Below are positions 1-13,732 of a DNA stretch of 64,000 nt, piece by piece; the stretch's first letter is position 1; each line of letters starts with the position of its first letter. This DNA is from Piscicola geometra (Eukaryota; Annelida; Clitellata; Hirudinida; Piscicolidae): NCBI GenBank assembly GCA_943735955.1, contig OX030966.1, positions 2,909,511-2,973,510 of the forward strand, read 5' to 3'. A program made the position numbers and the translations under genes. Under the pieces are notes generated by a model. The model saw only the letters and a program-made list of their open reading frames with translations. It searched no databases and was not told the origin of the DNA.

Positions 1-378
<378 letters not shown>

Positions 379-398
379 CTAATATCAAAATGTCATAA

Positions 399-653
399 AA
401 CAATTAGTAGGCTGTGTTTAAATTCCCTTCAATCAACCTAGTGTCAGTTTATGGTTATCACAATAGGGGTCAGTGTGTATCAGCAAAATATGTAGTTAGC
501 CCCAACCCGCCCATTGGAGGAACTAGCCACTAAAAAGTGTGTATTTGCAAAATGAGTTTGCCAATCAAACTCTGAAGAAATAGTCTATTTAACAGAAATG
601 ACCAGTTGTGTTCGGTCTCTTCGAGTTTTACGATCTTGTATTCACTTTGAAAA
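399..653. other. Presumed 5' flank of the MULE gene
   Basis: Unique-looking sequence between the microsatellite and the first ATG of the MULE transposase. It should hold the 5' UTR, promoter and 5' end of the element. I could not identify a terminal inverted repeat here that pairs with sequence after 5131. Confidence 0.4.
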
Positions 654-3600
654 ATGTCTCAATGTATTTGGTGTAAGAAGGTGGTTTCCAGCAAGGCGAT
701 TGCCGTTAGCTGTGACGCCTGTGAAGGCTGGCAACACTTAAGTTGTGGCCACACAGGTATAACAAGACCATTATATAACAAAGCAGTTAAAGGATTAGCC
801 AAACTGCACTTCATCTGCACAAGCTGTGCAGAAAAACCAATGTGAGTAATATATTTATATCAATTACCTTTCATTTATTGTTTATTCAATTTTTCCTTGT
901 GCAAAACTGACTTCACCTAACTCGCTCTTTTGCAAAACTGACTCCTCACCTAACTCGCTTTTTTGCAAAACTGATTCCTCACCTAACTCGCTTTTTTGCA
1001 AAACTGACTCAACCTAACTCGTCTTTTGCAAAACTGACTCAGCCTAACTCGCTCTTTTGCTAAACTGACTCCTCACCTAACTCGCTCTTTTGCAAAACTG
1101 ATTCCTCACCCAACTCGCTTTTTTGCAAAACTGACTCAACCTAACTCGCTCTTTTGCAAAACTGATTCCTCACCTAACTCGCTCTTTTGCAAAACTGATT
1201 CCTCACCTAACTCGCTTTTTTGCAAAACTGATTCCTCACCTAACTCGCTCTTTTGCTAAACTGACTCCTCACCTAACTCGCTCTTTTGCAAAACTGACTC
1301 CTCACCTAACTCGCTCTTTTGCAAAACTGATTCCTCACCTAACTCGCTTTTTAGCAAAACTGATTCCTCACCTAACTCGCTTTTTTGCAATACTGACTCA
1401 ACCTAACTCGTCTTTTGCAAAACTGACTCAGCCTAACTCGCTCTTTTGCTAAACTGATTCCTCACCTAACTCGCTTTTTTGCAAAACTGATTCCTCACCT
1501 AACTCGCTTTTTTGCAAAACTGATTCCTCACCTAACTCGCTTTTTTGCAAAACTGACTCAACCTAACTCGTCTTTTGCAAAACTGACTCAGCCTAACTCG
1601 CTCTTTTGCTAAACTGACTCCTCACCTAACTCGCTCTTTTGCAAAACTGATTCCTCACCCAACTCGCTTTTTTGCAAAACTGACTCAACCTAACTCGCTC
1701 TTTTGCAAAACTGATTCCTCACCTAACTCGCTCTTTTGCAAAACTGATTCCTCACCTAACTCGCTTTTTTGCAAAACTGATTCCTCACCTAACTCGCTTT
1801 TTTTTTCAGTATCATAAGTGACGAGGATGAAGACGAGGAAGAGGAGGAGGAGAGCAGGGTTATTCCTGGTCCATCCCGTGTGGTGGAAGAAGAAGAGTCG
1901 TTAGTTATTAACTCTGATTCTTCAGTATAAAGATCAGATTTTATTGAAATTCAACTAAAATTACTTTTCTATCTATTAGGAGTGAGGATGAAGAAGAGGA
2001 AGAGGAGGAGGAGAGCAGGGTTATTCCTGGTCCATCCCGTGTGGTGGAAGAAGAAGAGTTGTTAGTTATTAACTCTGATTCTTCAGTATAAAGATCAGAT
2101 TTTATTGAAATTCAACTAAAATTACTTTTCTATCTATTAGGAGTGAGGATGAAGAAGAGGAAGAGGAGGAAGAGAGCAGGGTTATTCCTGGTCCATCCCG
2201 TGTGGTGGAAGAAGAAGAGTCGTTAGTTATTAACTCTGATTCTTCAGTATAAAGATCAGATTTTATTGAAATTCAACTAAAAATACTTTTCTATCTGTTA
2301 GGAGTGAGGATGAAGAAGAGGAAGAGGAGGAAGAGAGCAGGGTTATTCCTGGTCCATCCCGTGTGGTGGAAGCAAGATTCCTTGATGAGGAGTCGTGAGT
2401 CATCCATTATATTATTGAAATTTATAAGTTATTACTATAATTTTTTATCTGGCTATTTATTACTTCTAATATATCAATCAATTAATCAAATAAATTTCTA
2501 TAGCGCTCTTTCTTCAAATTCAAGAGCGCTCAAAATAAAATATTTTTTGCATATCGTCAATATTGTAAATTTGATAATAATTAATGTAAATTGCTACAAA
2601 ACATGAACAGCTTTAACTTAACAGCACCCTAAGCAGATTTCCAAATCTTTTATGACATTTATAATAATAATTTTTTAAAATATTTAAGGGACATGAGTGC
2701 AGAAAGTGTGCATGAAGAGGATTGTGTGACCGACCAACCACCTACCTACACAGTGGTGGAAGGTGGCACACAAAGAGGAGCGGACATGCTAGTGTCCAAT
2801 GAAGGCTATTCCTTCACCTTCAGCAAAAAGTAAGGGGAGAATTTTGAGTAAGTTTGTGATTCTTCGAATAAAAAGTAAACAATTTCAACAACAAAAATTC
2901 ATAAACTGCTTCATATTTTGGCCTTTTTGATCACTTGTTTTCTTTCCTTCTCTACTAAAGGTACCAGTATGGTGTGCTGTGGAGATGCTGTGTTCGGCCA
3001 AAGGGTAATGCTTGTCCGGCAACAGTAAAACAAAAGGGCATGGCATTTGAAAGGGGAGAAATTTTCCATTCACATGCGGCCAAACCGGGTCTTCTGACGA
3101 CTGTTCGTCAAAAGAAAGAGGTAATAATAGATGAATATTTGCCATTGTAATTTCATAAAACTTTTTTTAAAGTTGTTTATATTAATTTTTTCAATAATGC
3201 AGATCAAGTCGGCTGCGCAGGAACGGCTCCTGGACACTGCCCCAGTCATCGTCCGAGATGCGGCGCAGAAGTTCCCTTTGGGGGAGCAGCCGACAGCGGC
3301 AGTGATTAGCGCAGCTAATCTCTGCCAAATCGCTTATTACCACCGAAGGCAGGTGTTTCCAAAAGAGCCAAGTGAAACTCCTTTTGAAGTAAGGTTACTT
3401 TTACATTTAAATAATCTCTAGGAGTCATCAATGACATTTTGTAAATATCATTTTTTTTATTAAGGTCGATGAAGGCTTTTTCAGAAGAGCAATGGAAGAG
3501 CCGTTTTACCGAGGGCATGTGGCAGTGGGTAACGAGGTCCACTATCTGTTTGCCACCGACCGCAACCTCAAGAGGCTCAAGAAGAGCAAGACCTGGTACC

Positions 3601-5131
3601 TGGACGGCACCTTTAAGGTCGTCAGGAAACCATTTGTGCAGCTCTTCACTATCCACTCTTTCATGAGGTAAATGGCAACTGAATTTTTTCTAATTTCGTC
3701 TTTTATAATATTTGATTTAATTGAATTGATTGCAATTTCTAATTATCTAGTTTTTTACCACTTCAGGTTTGATGACGCGATCAAGCAGGCACCACTTTTA
3801 TACGTTCTGATGTCAAGAAGAAAATCTAAAGATTATGAAGTGGTAAATAATTCATTATTTTTTTCTCGAAATATTTAAATAAAATTACATTTTACTTTAT
3901 TTTTTCAAACGGTAGAACGAAAAACATGTAGGAGAGACCAGGGCTGTATGTTACAGGGGTTGTATGTTACAAGCTTAATAACTTTTTTTATAATCCTTGG
4001 TTCAACTTTCACCTTCTATGAAAAAAAAAAAATTTCTAAAAATTGTATAGTCTTTTTTCTTTTTTGAAAGACTTTGGTAAGTTTTAAGAATTTGCTTATT
4101 TTTGTTATAACTTAATTAGTATTTGCATTTAATTTAATTTTTTTCAAATAACTTTGAAGCAACCTTTTTAAAAAAAGATTTTAAGTATGTTTCGTGATTC
4201 CATTAGCGGCGTTTATTTACCATTAATTATAAATTGAGTCGTATGGTATTGGGGTATTGTTACAAACCGTTTAACGATATCCCAATCAGTGAAATGGTTT
4301 ATACAACTCAATCTAAGTTATTTTATTACTTTCTTCCCTATTATTAGTTCATTTTACCTATTAAAAATGTTTAAACAATATTTTCGATTAATTGTGCGTT
4401 AATCAATTGCAAACCCTATTTATATTGTTATTCCACAGGTGCTGCAGAAGGTGTGTGACTTGGTCGACCACACCCAACGACTAGAGACCTTTGTAGTTGA
4501 CTTTGAGGTCGGCCTCTGGAAAGCCCTCAGAGGCGTTTTTCCTAATGTAGCTATTAAGGGTTGTTATTTTCACTTCGGGCAAGCACTTTGGCGAAAGATT
4601 AAAGAATTTGGGCTGAGAGGCGCCTATATTAGCAATCACCGACTGTACTCTCTTGTTCGGCTGACGTTTTGCCTTCCGTTGGTTCCAGAGAGGGAGATCC
4701 CGTCATTGTTCAATGAGATAGTTGAGAGGAACTCAAATGAACGAGTGTCTCTCTACCTGAACTACTTCCGCAGTACCTGGATGGAAGGCACTGTGTGGAA
4801 GGTCGAGAACTGGTCGGTGTTTGGTCGATCAGTTCGCACGAATAATGATCTGGAGGGATGGCACAATCGCCTCAACAAAATGGCCAGACAAAGGAGTCTG
4901 CCTTTTTACAACCTGGTTGTCCTTTTATATGGAGAAGCACGCCTTCTGAAGCACCAGTGCCGGTATATCGTGGATGGTAAACTGAAAAGGCAGCAGTCCG
5001 CAGACCATAAATCTTTACAAGGGAAACTCTTCGAGGCCTGGAACAGGTACAGTCAAGGTATCATTACCTCGAGGCGATTGCTAGTTATATGCACGAAGGT
5101 GTGCTCGCCCAAATTATTTAGGCCAGATTAA
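654..5131 (+). CDS. MULE (Mutator-like) transposase, 11 exons, FLYWCH type
   Basis: Exons by splice sites: 654-841, 1810-1899, 1980-2060, 2141-2221, 2302-2394, 2689-2829, 2961-3120, 3203-3388, 3465-3667, 3767-3842, 4439-5131. Intron phases agree at every junction and give about 690 residues. Exon 1 encodes a Cys-rich finger (CIWC, then CDACEGWQHLSC, then CTSC), PHD/RING-like. Exons 2-5 are acidic. Exons 6-7 carry a FLYWCH zinc finger (LWRCC, CPAT, HSHAA). Exons 9-11 are the MULE catalytic domain: first Asp in WYLDGTFK, second in VVDFEVGLWKAL followed by GCYFHFGQ, and Glu in NNDLEGWH, so the DDE triad looks intact. The family moves DNA by cut-and-paste in the nucleus. I see no stop or frameshift, so it may be young or co-opted. 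I inferred the exon structure from GT-AG sites and frame, not from transcripts. Confidence 0.92.
890..1808. repeat. ~33-bp minisatellite filling MULE intron 1
   Basis: More than 25 copies of a unit containing CACCTAACTCGCTTTTTTGC followed by AAAACTGATTCCT, with length variants of about 27-33 bp. The last copy runs into the long T-tract and AG that form the exon 2 acceptor, so the repeat unit itself seems to supply the polypyrimidine tract. Copies are too similar and too tightly packed to be CRISPR, and there are no unique spacers. Confidence 0.95.
1810..2394 (+). repeat. Tandem array of a symmetric 81-nt acidic exon
   Basis: Four near-identical ~161-bp units, each holding an acceptor (TTAG), an acidic exon and a donor (GTTAGT, or GTGAGT in the last). 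Exons 3 and 4 are exactly 81 nt and every unit begins and ends in the same phase, so each can be included or skipped without breaking frame. Each encodes SEDEEE..., then ESRVIPGPSRVVEEEE. The first copy has a different 5' end and the last has a different 3' end. Confidence 0.9.
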
Positions 5132-5540
5132 TTATTATCTTATATTTAGTATAGATTTATTATCTTATATTTAGTATAGATTTATTAATTTATATTTAGA
5201 TTTATTATTCTTTCATAATTAGGTTAGATTTATTATTCTTTCATATTTAGGTTAGATTTATTATTATTTTAATGGGGCCGACCTCAAAGAAGAACCCTAT
5301 CTAGCCAGGTTATACCATGCTTTAATAATGAAAAAAATTAAATAACTTTTTTAAATAACTATTTAAATAACTATTTTTAATAACTATTTTTAATAACTAT
5401 TTTTAATAACTATTTTTAATAACTATTTTTAATAACTATTTTTAATAACTATTTTTAATAACTATTTTTAATAACTATTTATAATAACTATTTTTAATAA
5501 CTATTTTTAATAAATATTTTTCACTATTTCATCCCAAATA
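5132..5540. repeat. MULE 3' flank with AT-rich tandem repeats
   Basis: Just after the stop are imperfect repeats of TTTATTATCTTATATTTAG. From about 5341 to 5525 there is a 12-13-bp tandem repeat of AATAACTATTTTT. I could not define the 3' end of the MULE. Confidence 0.7.
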
Positions 5541-5555
5541 GGTAAGAAAGACAGA

Positions 5556-5800
5556 TCTCTTTAAGAAGACAGCCACAAACAATCGATGAGTCACTATGAG
5601 GTTAGGAACTTCAATTCCTATTGGTTGGAAATAAACTTTGCATTATGGCTAAAGCACTATTTACCCATACTTCAAAATGTAAACGGGCTTAAGGTTTTAA
5701 AATAATTTTAATATAGCTATATTTTTTATTCCAACCAATAGGAGTTAAATTACTCAACCTCAGTGACTCATCGTTTGTTTGTGGCTGTCTTCTTGAAGAG
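5556..5800. repeat. Imperfect inverted repeat, possible hairpin MITE
   Basis: The arm at about 5560-5632 (contains AAGAAGACAGCCACAAAC and CCTATTGGTTGGAA) is the reverse complement, with small gaps, of about 5727-5800. Arms are about 75 bp with about 95 bp between them. This could be a foldback element or a relic of the MULE terminus. Confidence 0.65.
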
Positions 5801-5881
5801 AACCTGAAAGACTCATCAGCCTGGTAATTAATATATGAGATTTTAAGGTTTTTATTTGTAAATCTTCGATGATGATAATTT

Positions 5882-7568
5882 ACCATGGGTGCCTGCTCGT
5901 CTGTTCGAATGATTGCTTTTCTCAAATTTTTAGTTCAGCATCATATAATATATATGAATGAAATTTATATGTTTAAAATAAAATAGATTTTATTTATTTT
6001 TTCGAATATATAAAAATAAAGAATACTTCAATCATGAATATTAAATTAAGCTAATCTTATTCACCATTTCATTCCAAATAGGTACAACAGGTCGTTGGCA
6101 TGCTCATAAGCCAGATTATTTGTATTTATTATGAATTTTGTGTGTATATTTGATGATGATAATTATGGGATGTATAGTAAACACCTTTTTTTTACATAAG
6201 CATAAACAATATATTAAAGTAAAAAAAATTAAAATAATGAGTTTATTAAAATAAAAAAGTAGCTAATTAAAATAAATAAAAAATTAATTAAAACAAATAC
6301 TTAATTAAAACAAATAGTTATTTAACTAAAATAAATCATCAGTTAACTAAAATAATTAGTTGACTAAAATAATTAGTTGACTAAAATAATTAGTTGACTA
6401 AAATAATTAGTTAACTAAAATAATTAGTTAACTAAAATAATTAGTTAACTAAAATAATTAGTTAACTAAAATAATTAGTTAACTAAAATACTTAGTTAAC
6501 TAAAATAATTAGTTAACTAAAATAAATAATCAGTTAACTAAAATAAAAATTTAGTTGATTAAAATGAATATAGTCTTTTGGTGACATATTATTAAAGGTG
6601 TTTATAATGCATTTCTATAATTATGTCAACACAAAATCTTCTATGCAGAAGAAGTGTTGTATCTGAAAAAGATTATCATATTATTTTGTTAGTAATCTAC
6701 GATGATAATAAATTAACTCTATTTTATTGAATATTTGAAATGAAAATGATGATAAAACAATCTTCTACTCTGAAGAAGTGTTGTATCTGAAAAATATTGC
6801 AATTATATAATTATTAATTAGTTTAATAAAATATTTTTTAAATGTTTAAAAAAAATAAACTTTATGAAAAGTTTTTGTCTGATACAATGCTATTAATGGG
6901 CCGTACAAAAAATCCAAAATCACGATACTGATAATGATACGACAAATTGCAATGTATGAGAATAAAAGTTGTGGCAGAAAAGTAGGAAGAAAATGTAATT
7001 AAATAATATTTACATAAAATACAAGTATTTAATGAAATAGGTCCAAGTTTATCAAAACTAAGTGACAGAAATGCAGCATACATTATTGCAGCAGCAGCCG
7101 AATCTCTTGGACACAACCCTTCAAATATAAACATTAAAGAATCATTGCAGTTTTGTTATTGTTAGTGCGTAAAAAAGTAGGAAAAAAATTCAATGTTTTT
7201 TTAATGAATTACACTTGAATGTAGTGCTTTCTATTCGTGTTTTTTCAGACATTTTTGTCACATTTTAAAAATTGAAATTTAACGATTTTATTTTATGTTT
7301 TTATTAAAAGGTAGAATCCAATGTTGAAATTTCAAAGTGCGTAAAAAAATTTAATATTTTTATTGTTTCATATTCGTATTTTTTAGACATTTTTTTCACA
7401 TTATTGAAACCGCAAGTGAATTATGCATCACAGCCTCAGAGTGCCTCAGTAGACCAGTTTGGCAGTTCCCTTCACACCTTCCCATCGGAGCCCTTCAAAC
7501 ACCATGGGTGCCTGCTCGTCTGCTCGAATGATTTCTTTTCTTAAATTTTTAGTTCAGCATCATATAAC
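5882..7568. repeat. Direct repeat pair and AT-rich tandem repeats
   Basis: 5882-5950 and 7501-7568 are about 95% identical and share ACCATGGGTGCCTGCTCGTC and TTTTTAGTTCAGCATCATAT. Between them, 6300-6560 is a 17-bp tandem repeat of TTAGTTAACTAAAATAA. About 6637-6680 and 6760-6800 share CAATCTTCT..CTGAAGAAGTGTTGTATCTG-like sequence. No gene seen. Confidence 0.75.
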
Positions 7569-8055
7569 AACCACCTCTCAAACACCACCCAACAAGACAC
7601 AGGAATCAATCGTCAATGCCACTTCCTGCCTAATCCAAATTGATATTTGTGAAGTATTTTTTTGTGGTTGTTCCGTACCAAAAGAGACTGTGGTTGAATT
7701 TGTGTGTGTTGGATTGTGATGGGTGTCTGACGATTGTTTATACCAATTTTGTAAGTTGTTTGCGAAATTCTTTTGTCAAAGCGAACTTGCGTAATTTTTT
7801 TTAAACTTCTGTTTACGGGGCTTACATTTATTTAGTAGGTGATTTAAACTCTAACTTAAATAACTGCCACCTTCCAAACACCACCCAAATAGACGAAAGA
7901 ATCCACCGTCAGTGTCACTTCCGGATTCCAATCTGCTTTGATTGTTATAATTTGGCATTTTTGTATTCAATGTAAATAATAGTTCCTCATAAATTGACAT
8001 TTTGTATTCAATGTAAATAATAGTTTTTCATAAATTGACATTTTGGTATTCAAAG
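7569..8055. other. No gene seen
   Basis: AT-rich sequence with short internal duplications, for example two copies of TTTTTCATAAATTGACATTTTG-like sequence near 7980-8045. No supported coding or RNA feature. Confidence 0.6.
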
Positions 8056-8337
<282 letters not shown>

Positions 8338-8445
8338 CATCACCGAAATCATAGAGCGCCGAAATCATAGAGCGCCGAAACCATAGATCGCCGAAACCTT
8401 AGATTGCCGAAACCTTAGATTGCCGAAACCTTGGATTGCCGAATC
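8338..8445. repeat. ~18-bp tandem repeat, GCCGAAACCTTAGATT type
   Basis: About six imperfect copies directly abut the trinucleotide array and decay progressively to the right. Confidence 0.85.
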
Positions 8446-10195
8446 CAAAGCATACCGATTATAGGTAAATTTACTGTACTTCACTTTTAACACTTTTAAC
8501 GAGGTATACTTTGGTGCCATGAATAAATTATTTAATAATATAAAAATAAGGAAACAATTTTCTATTTAAAAATACTTGTGATTCAATATTTTTGCATAAT
8601 TTAAAAATACGACTAATTATTTAACCCAAAACTATTTAAATCAATCAATCAAATTTATATCTCAAAATCAAAAGCGCGTTTCCATAGATATGTTAAATAA
8701 AGCATCTTCTTATGAAAATAATAATCTTAATAATTAATTTAACCATACTTGAAATCCAGCTTCATCCATACCAACATCATCATTATCGCCACAGCATTAC
8801 CAACAAAACATCTTGATCCTCACCACAGCACCATCATCCCCACAAAAACATAATCATTTCTTTGAATCCTCTTGGCACTGGTTTTGTGGGTGAACGTGCA
8901 GAAAAAGTTTTGCCAAGCTTCGACAACACACTAGTCTCAATCAATCGTTTCCAAGCTTCAAAAACACACTCCAGTCTCAGTCAATCGTTCCCAGATTCGA
9001 TGAGCAGTTCACAGATCCAACAACAATATCCATCTTCAGCACAACTGCTGGACCTCAAAAACAATTTTCAGATCCAAAAACAACCCCCTGCGTAAAAAAA
9101 AACTTCCAAATCCAAAAAACCCCTCAGCGTCAAAATTCCAACTTTAATGACAAACCTCAATAAGAGTGCTAAAGGCAAAAAATATAAAAAAATATGATCT
9201 GGTTATAGAGGTTTCAAGCCTGCGACCAGAATTTCTTAAGATAAGACTGAAACTATTGTTATTATGACTGGTTTCTTTTTGTTGTTGTCACTCGCCTGGT
9301 TTGCTGCGGCTATTCCTCAACAGACTGAAAAAAGAAAAGTCGTCAAAAAGACCTTTCTAAATTAAACTAATAAATTGTTTAAATTTAAAGTTTTAAAATA
9401 TTATATTCCAATCCAATTTATCAGCTGGTTAAAGAAAATTATAATTTTTATTCAAAAACAAGTGGTCATGGGCAGTGGTGCACTCATAAACTGTCGTGCT
9501 GTTGCAAAGACGACACTGACGACGACTGTTATATTTATTTCAATGTTATAATGAATCTATAGGAAGTGAAAATAGTATAATTTCTTCAATAAAAGCTTAA
9601 AGTGTGAAGCATTTGCGTTTTGGAATTTATTCTCAAAATATAAAAAATCAAAATTTATCAACAAAATTTAAATTAGAATATTAATTTATAAATTTCATAC
9701 TAAATTAACATTTGACTAATATTTTATTATTTTCTTAATAAATATTGTAATAGATGACTAAGCCTATTCAAAATCATATTACTTCAAGGTTGCGAAAACG
9801 CAACACTGATTTTTAAATGCATTGAAAATCTGTTAAAATATATTTTTAATAAAAGAATTTTAAATTTAAGTAATAACTATCTCTTCACGTTAAAATTAAA
9901 ACTAATTTTTCATAAAAATACAATAATCGAACGAAAAAATTTAAGCAAGTAAATTTTTTTTCGAGAGATGCTAAATGTGAACAAGAAATAAAAGACTAGG
10001 AAAGAAAAAATTGAGAATAAAAAATTTAATCATGAAATTAAAAGTTCAAATTTATTGTAAGTAAAAAAATATTTCAATAAAAGCGATCATTAAAACAGAA
10101 ATAAAATAGATAAATAATGTTGCGAAAAGGCTACAGCGGTGGGAACTGGGTTAAACGTTTGAATATTTTTTACCAAACTTCAAAAAAAATTTGCT
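8446..10195. other. Gene-poor stretch with repeat fragments
   Basis: AT-rich. About 8640-8690 carries AATCAATCAATCAAATTTAT, part of a tail motif shared with four other places in the window. The 77-codon frame at 8862-9095 has no recognisable domain and no splice or homology support. A possible membrane-segment fragment at 9240-9330 is listed separately. Confidence 0.5.
9240..9370 (+). pseudogene. Fragment resembling a transmembrane exon, related to 15270-15375
   Basis: A short frame with KTETIVIMTGFF then LAWFAAAIPQQT encodes one hydrophobic segment. It can be aligned at the nucleotide level with the minus-strand sequence at 15270-15375 (KTGIIVVVAGFLA, stop, IAVAIPE). Both look like decayed copies of one exon. 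The family is unknown; a four-pass claudin/PMP22-like protein is only a guess. Confidence 0.25.
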
Positions 10196-10440
10196 GGTTG
10201 CGCTCCTGGTCAAGTGGTTAAGAATTCACGTCTTACCGGAAAAGACGTGTGTTCGATTCTCATACACCCTCCTATCCTATTTGAAAAAAAGTGAATGGTA
10301 TTCCATAATACCCTATTTCCTCTATCTATATTCTGTTAAGAGTTCAAAAGCACTTTTATAAAAAAATTAAAGACTGCTTTTAAATTTAATAAAAAGCGCT
10401 TAATTACATTTAATTGATTGATTGAAAAAGAGTGTTCGCA
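10196..10440 (+). mobile_element. Candidate tRNA-derived SINE
   Basis: The head has a box A-like TGGTCAAGTGGTTAAG and a box B-like GTGTTCGATTCTC, with a possible 7-bp arm ACGTCTT/AAGACGT between them. It continues into AT-rich sequence ending in AGCGCTTAATTACATTTAA and then TTGATTGATTG, the tail motif seen elsewhere. The cloverleaf is poor, so this is not a functional tRNA gene. Confidence 0.55.
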
Positions 10441-11700
10441 TAAATCTTAATTTAAATAATCAAATAACGAAACTTAGACAACTTAATTATTATATATATT
10501 TTATAAATAAATAATAATTTTTCAAAAACCAGAATTTTATTTATCATATTGATGAAATCATGTATTTATAGAGAATGTTGATACGTCTGTTGAGAAACGC
10601 ACCACACAATCTAAGTAATGTTACTTTTTACCGTAAACATTTTAATTTTCATATTTAAATTCAAAGCTATTTCAAACACACACAAAATCAAATTCACTTT
10701 TACGTTTTTAATACTAATTTAATAACACTAACAAATTCAATTTAAATTTAAATCTTTAAATATTTCATTTTAATTCAAATGAAAATACTAACAGAAATAA
10801 TAGAATAAATTATGAAGATTTTCACGTAAGAATAATAAAATATTGAAAAAACTCAGTGTGGATAACAAATAGGTTCTAATTAATTTCATAAAAACTTTAT
10901 AAAGTCATGCAAGTGAAAAATTGTGGGTTCAGTTGCATAGGCTTGATTTTCACATCATGTGACTTTTTCACACTTCCCTTATCCACTTCCTCCACGAGTT
11001 GTACAGAGAATGAATTTACTTTGCAACATGTCTAACTGACGGATACATGAAAGTCATTTGGCGGTCATTCTTAATGATAACTTGGTTGAAGCTTTCCAAT
11101 CTTTTGGATTCAACCCAAAGTCCTTTTCATTAGACTCCATGTCACCTCCACAGAAACAGGTGTTGATAAAACGAAATGTGTACTCTTTGGTATGTATTTT
11201 GTAGATAATACAGGTAACAATTACAATTTAAAAACTGGCAGTCACTTAAAACGATACAGATTAAACTTCTCCACAAAACGCTTTACAACCACACATGGAA
11301 TTTTGTGTGAATCTGTGGATGATCAATAAATTCTTGGAAATATAAGACATACAAAATTTTCTACGTCGAATATTTTTTTATCTGTAAATGCATACTGAAA
11401 TCATAAATCAAACCTTCGTCGGGAACCTGTTTTATTGCATGCAAACTTTTTTCGATATGTTGTGCATACTTATTTTCTTTTCTTTTTCTCATCTATTCAA
11501 CCTGTTTGTTTCGGTTTTTTACTGGTAATTTACAAATGTCTGCTTTTTAATCCTTCCCTGTTTATCGGATGTAGCTAGAAAATCATCTAGTCCTGGGGAT
11601 GGAATATCTGTTTTAGGATACTGATTATTGATTGCGGAATGAGGCTGATCAATGATTATGTCTTCTAAATCTTCTGTCACTATGTTGACTCCATTGTGTA
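10441..11700. other. No firm gene; weak minus-strand open frame near the right end
   Basis: AT-rich. On the minus strand about 11530-11760 is open for roughly 65 codons (contains GVWRIHNGVN, EDLEDIIIDQPHS and GLDDFLATSDKQGRIKKQ) without a start codon or recognised domain. It overlaps the plus-strand frame described next, so at most one of the two is real. Confidence 0.3.
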
Positions 11701-11958
11701 TTCTCCAGACTCCACCCCTGGAAAAACTGGCAAAGTTGGTGGCTGGCCAAAAACTGTGTTAAACAAAATTATGGGTTCGATATAGACGCCAAGGATCTCA
11801 AGTTTGATTATGCTAGCCAAATCCTCCGAGGGTTAAGATGTTACCTGTATCAACTTCAAAATAATAGTTTTAAAAAAAAGTTTCAAAAACTATTAAAAAA
11901 TGAAAACCTCTATGGGTCTCGGTTGTTGAACCCCAAGCGAGGACTGGCAGCACTTTAA
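11700..11958 (+). other. Orphan open frame, possible terminal exon, unknown
   Basis: After an acceptor-like TGTATTCTCCAG, about 85 codons are open to a TAA. The predicted peptide is basic and aromatic (LHPWKNWQSWWLAKN, LRGLRCYLYQL, GSRLLNPKRGLAAL) and has no Met, so it could only be an internal or terminal exon, or a transposon relic. I do not recognise it. Confidence 0.3.
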
Positions 11959-11959
11959 A

Positions 11960-13420
11960 TCTAATTAACACAACAAACTACCCGTCGCTAGATTGATTGC
12001 ATCGATGTATCATGTAGATGTAAAAAACACATTTGTGCTCATTTATATTTTTTACTTCATATTTTGAACTAAATGTTATATTTTATTGTATCTTTCACTA
12101 AATATTTAGAATATTTCTTTTCTTGCATGATCAAGTTTGAGTTATTTTACAAAAACTTTTTCAAATACTTAGTCAATAATGGCTTCTTTTTCATGAAAAT
12201 GTGAAATAATTTATTTTTAGCTTATTTTTCTTTAATTTTTCTATAGTCTGAGTGGTGGCTATTGATCTTTTAGAATTTTTTGCTGTTTGTTTTAGAAGTT
12301 ATTGTTGTAATTTAAAAAAAAATAACTTGAACTTCTAATAACTTGACTTGAGAAGCTAAGCTCCTCATAGCTAGAGTGTAAAATGTGTGTTGTTGGTGCC
12401 TAGTTTTTTTTGGGTTTAAGAAACGTTGCATGCGTAAAACGAGCAATCAATCTTTTTCAGCAACCATCAGAATAATTTATTTTCCCTATTTGTTCTGAAC
12501 GTTTTTTCTTCTGATTTGTATAATCCGACTGTTACTAATGTTTTTGTGAACTCATTGAGGTTGAATACTTAAAATGGCGCCGAGATAAAAAATTTTGTAA
12601 AAGAGAAAAAGATCCGTGACTCAAGCCGCTTCAATGGTGTCGCACGTGTGAACGTCCTCAAGCGACAAGGTTTCCCTTCTTTGATTTTTGCAATTTTCAA
12701 CAATTTATAGTTTGCGTTTGTAGACTTTTTCTAACAAAAGTTGAAAAAAGGCATTTCGATTGAGGCGAGGAAAATTAATTTTCTGTATTTTCGAGGCATA
12801 ATTAAATATTCGAGAATACATTCAAGGTCAATATATATTCAAATAAATCCGTCACATTTGAATAAGTGAAACGGTTGTCGGGTGTTTGAAAAAATCATAT
12901 TTGGAATATTTATATTCCAAATATGAACTTTTTAATCGCTTTAACTTGATTTTTTTAATGTTTTTGTTTTGTTTTAAAATGTCAAAGTATAAATTATAGA
13001 TAAATGCCTATTTATTTATAAATGTGAATTCGATAGACTTGTATTCATATTTCACTCTAGGGTGTTTCTTTTGACATTTTTTCTTGTTCTTTGCGAATTT
13101 TTTTACTTTTATAAGTCATTTATCTACATAACTTGAAGTTTCTTAGGCGCCCCTCAACTAGCCTTCAAACATTTTAGCAACCTCACATGCGACTAGTTTT
13201 AAAAGATGAGTTTCAATGTAGAAACACTAAATTATAAATTAGAATTTTATTACAAAAACTACTCATCCAACTAAAATAATTTTTTGAAAATATAACGACA
13301 TAGCTAATTAAATCATATAAGGCTTTAATAATACTATTATTATCATTAAATAAACTTAAATTTGATTTTTCAGCACTTAGAAACTTCATTTTTTGGACAG
13401 AAACTGGCTATCTTTACTTT
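11960..13420. other. No gene seen
   Basis: AT-rich unique sequence. A short inverted repeat lies at about 12896-12922 (TTTGGAATATTTATATTCCAAA-like). No supported feature otherwise. Confidence 0.5.
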
Positions 13421-13429
13421 TGAATTTTA

Positions 13430-13475
13430 GGAAAGAGCGCTATAGAACTTGATTTGATTGATTGATTATTTTTCT
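13430..13475 (+). repeat. Dispersed (ATTG)n retroelement tail motif
   Basis: AGAGCGCTATAG then TTGATTTGATTGATTGATT. It matches, in either orientation, about 2470-2535, 8640-8690, 10380-10425 and 42658-42700. It is probably the 3' end of a LINE or LINE-dependent SINE family. Confidence 0.6.
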
Positions 13476-13507
13476 TGAACTTTTTTCAATCTTTTATTAT
13501 TATTAAT

Positions 13508-13732
13508 GGTCTGTATTATTCACAGCCTGACAGACGCAGGCCATGTTACAATGGTTCTTATGCGCCAGAGACGCCACTCCACACGACGTACACATCTTTC
13601 AATGCATACGTCGCAAACACCGCATCATATACACGAGGTATATGATAGTTCACGGGTGCTTGTTAGGGATTCGAACTTGCGACCTTTAGGTTGCAAGTCC
13701 GACATCTACCATCTAAGCCATCCCCGCTCCCC
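13508..13732 (-). mobile_element. tRNA-derived SINE, family A, copy 1
   Basis: Reading the minus strand, the head has box A GGATGGCTTAGATGG and box B AGTTCGAATCCC, followed by a body ending CAGGCTGTGAATAATACAGACC-like and an ATT-rich tail. Copy 2 at 45027-45264 is highly similar along the whole length and has a 30-nt poly-A tail. Frames predicted across this block are not genes. Confidence 0.9.
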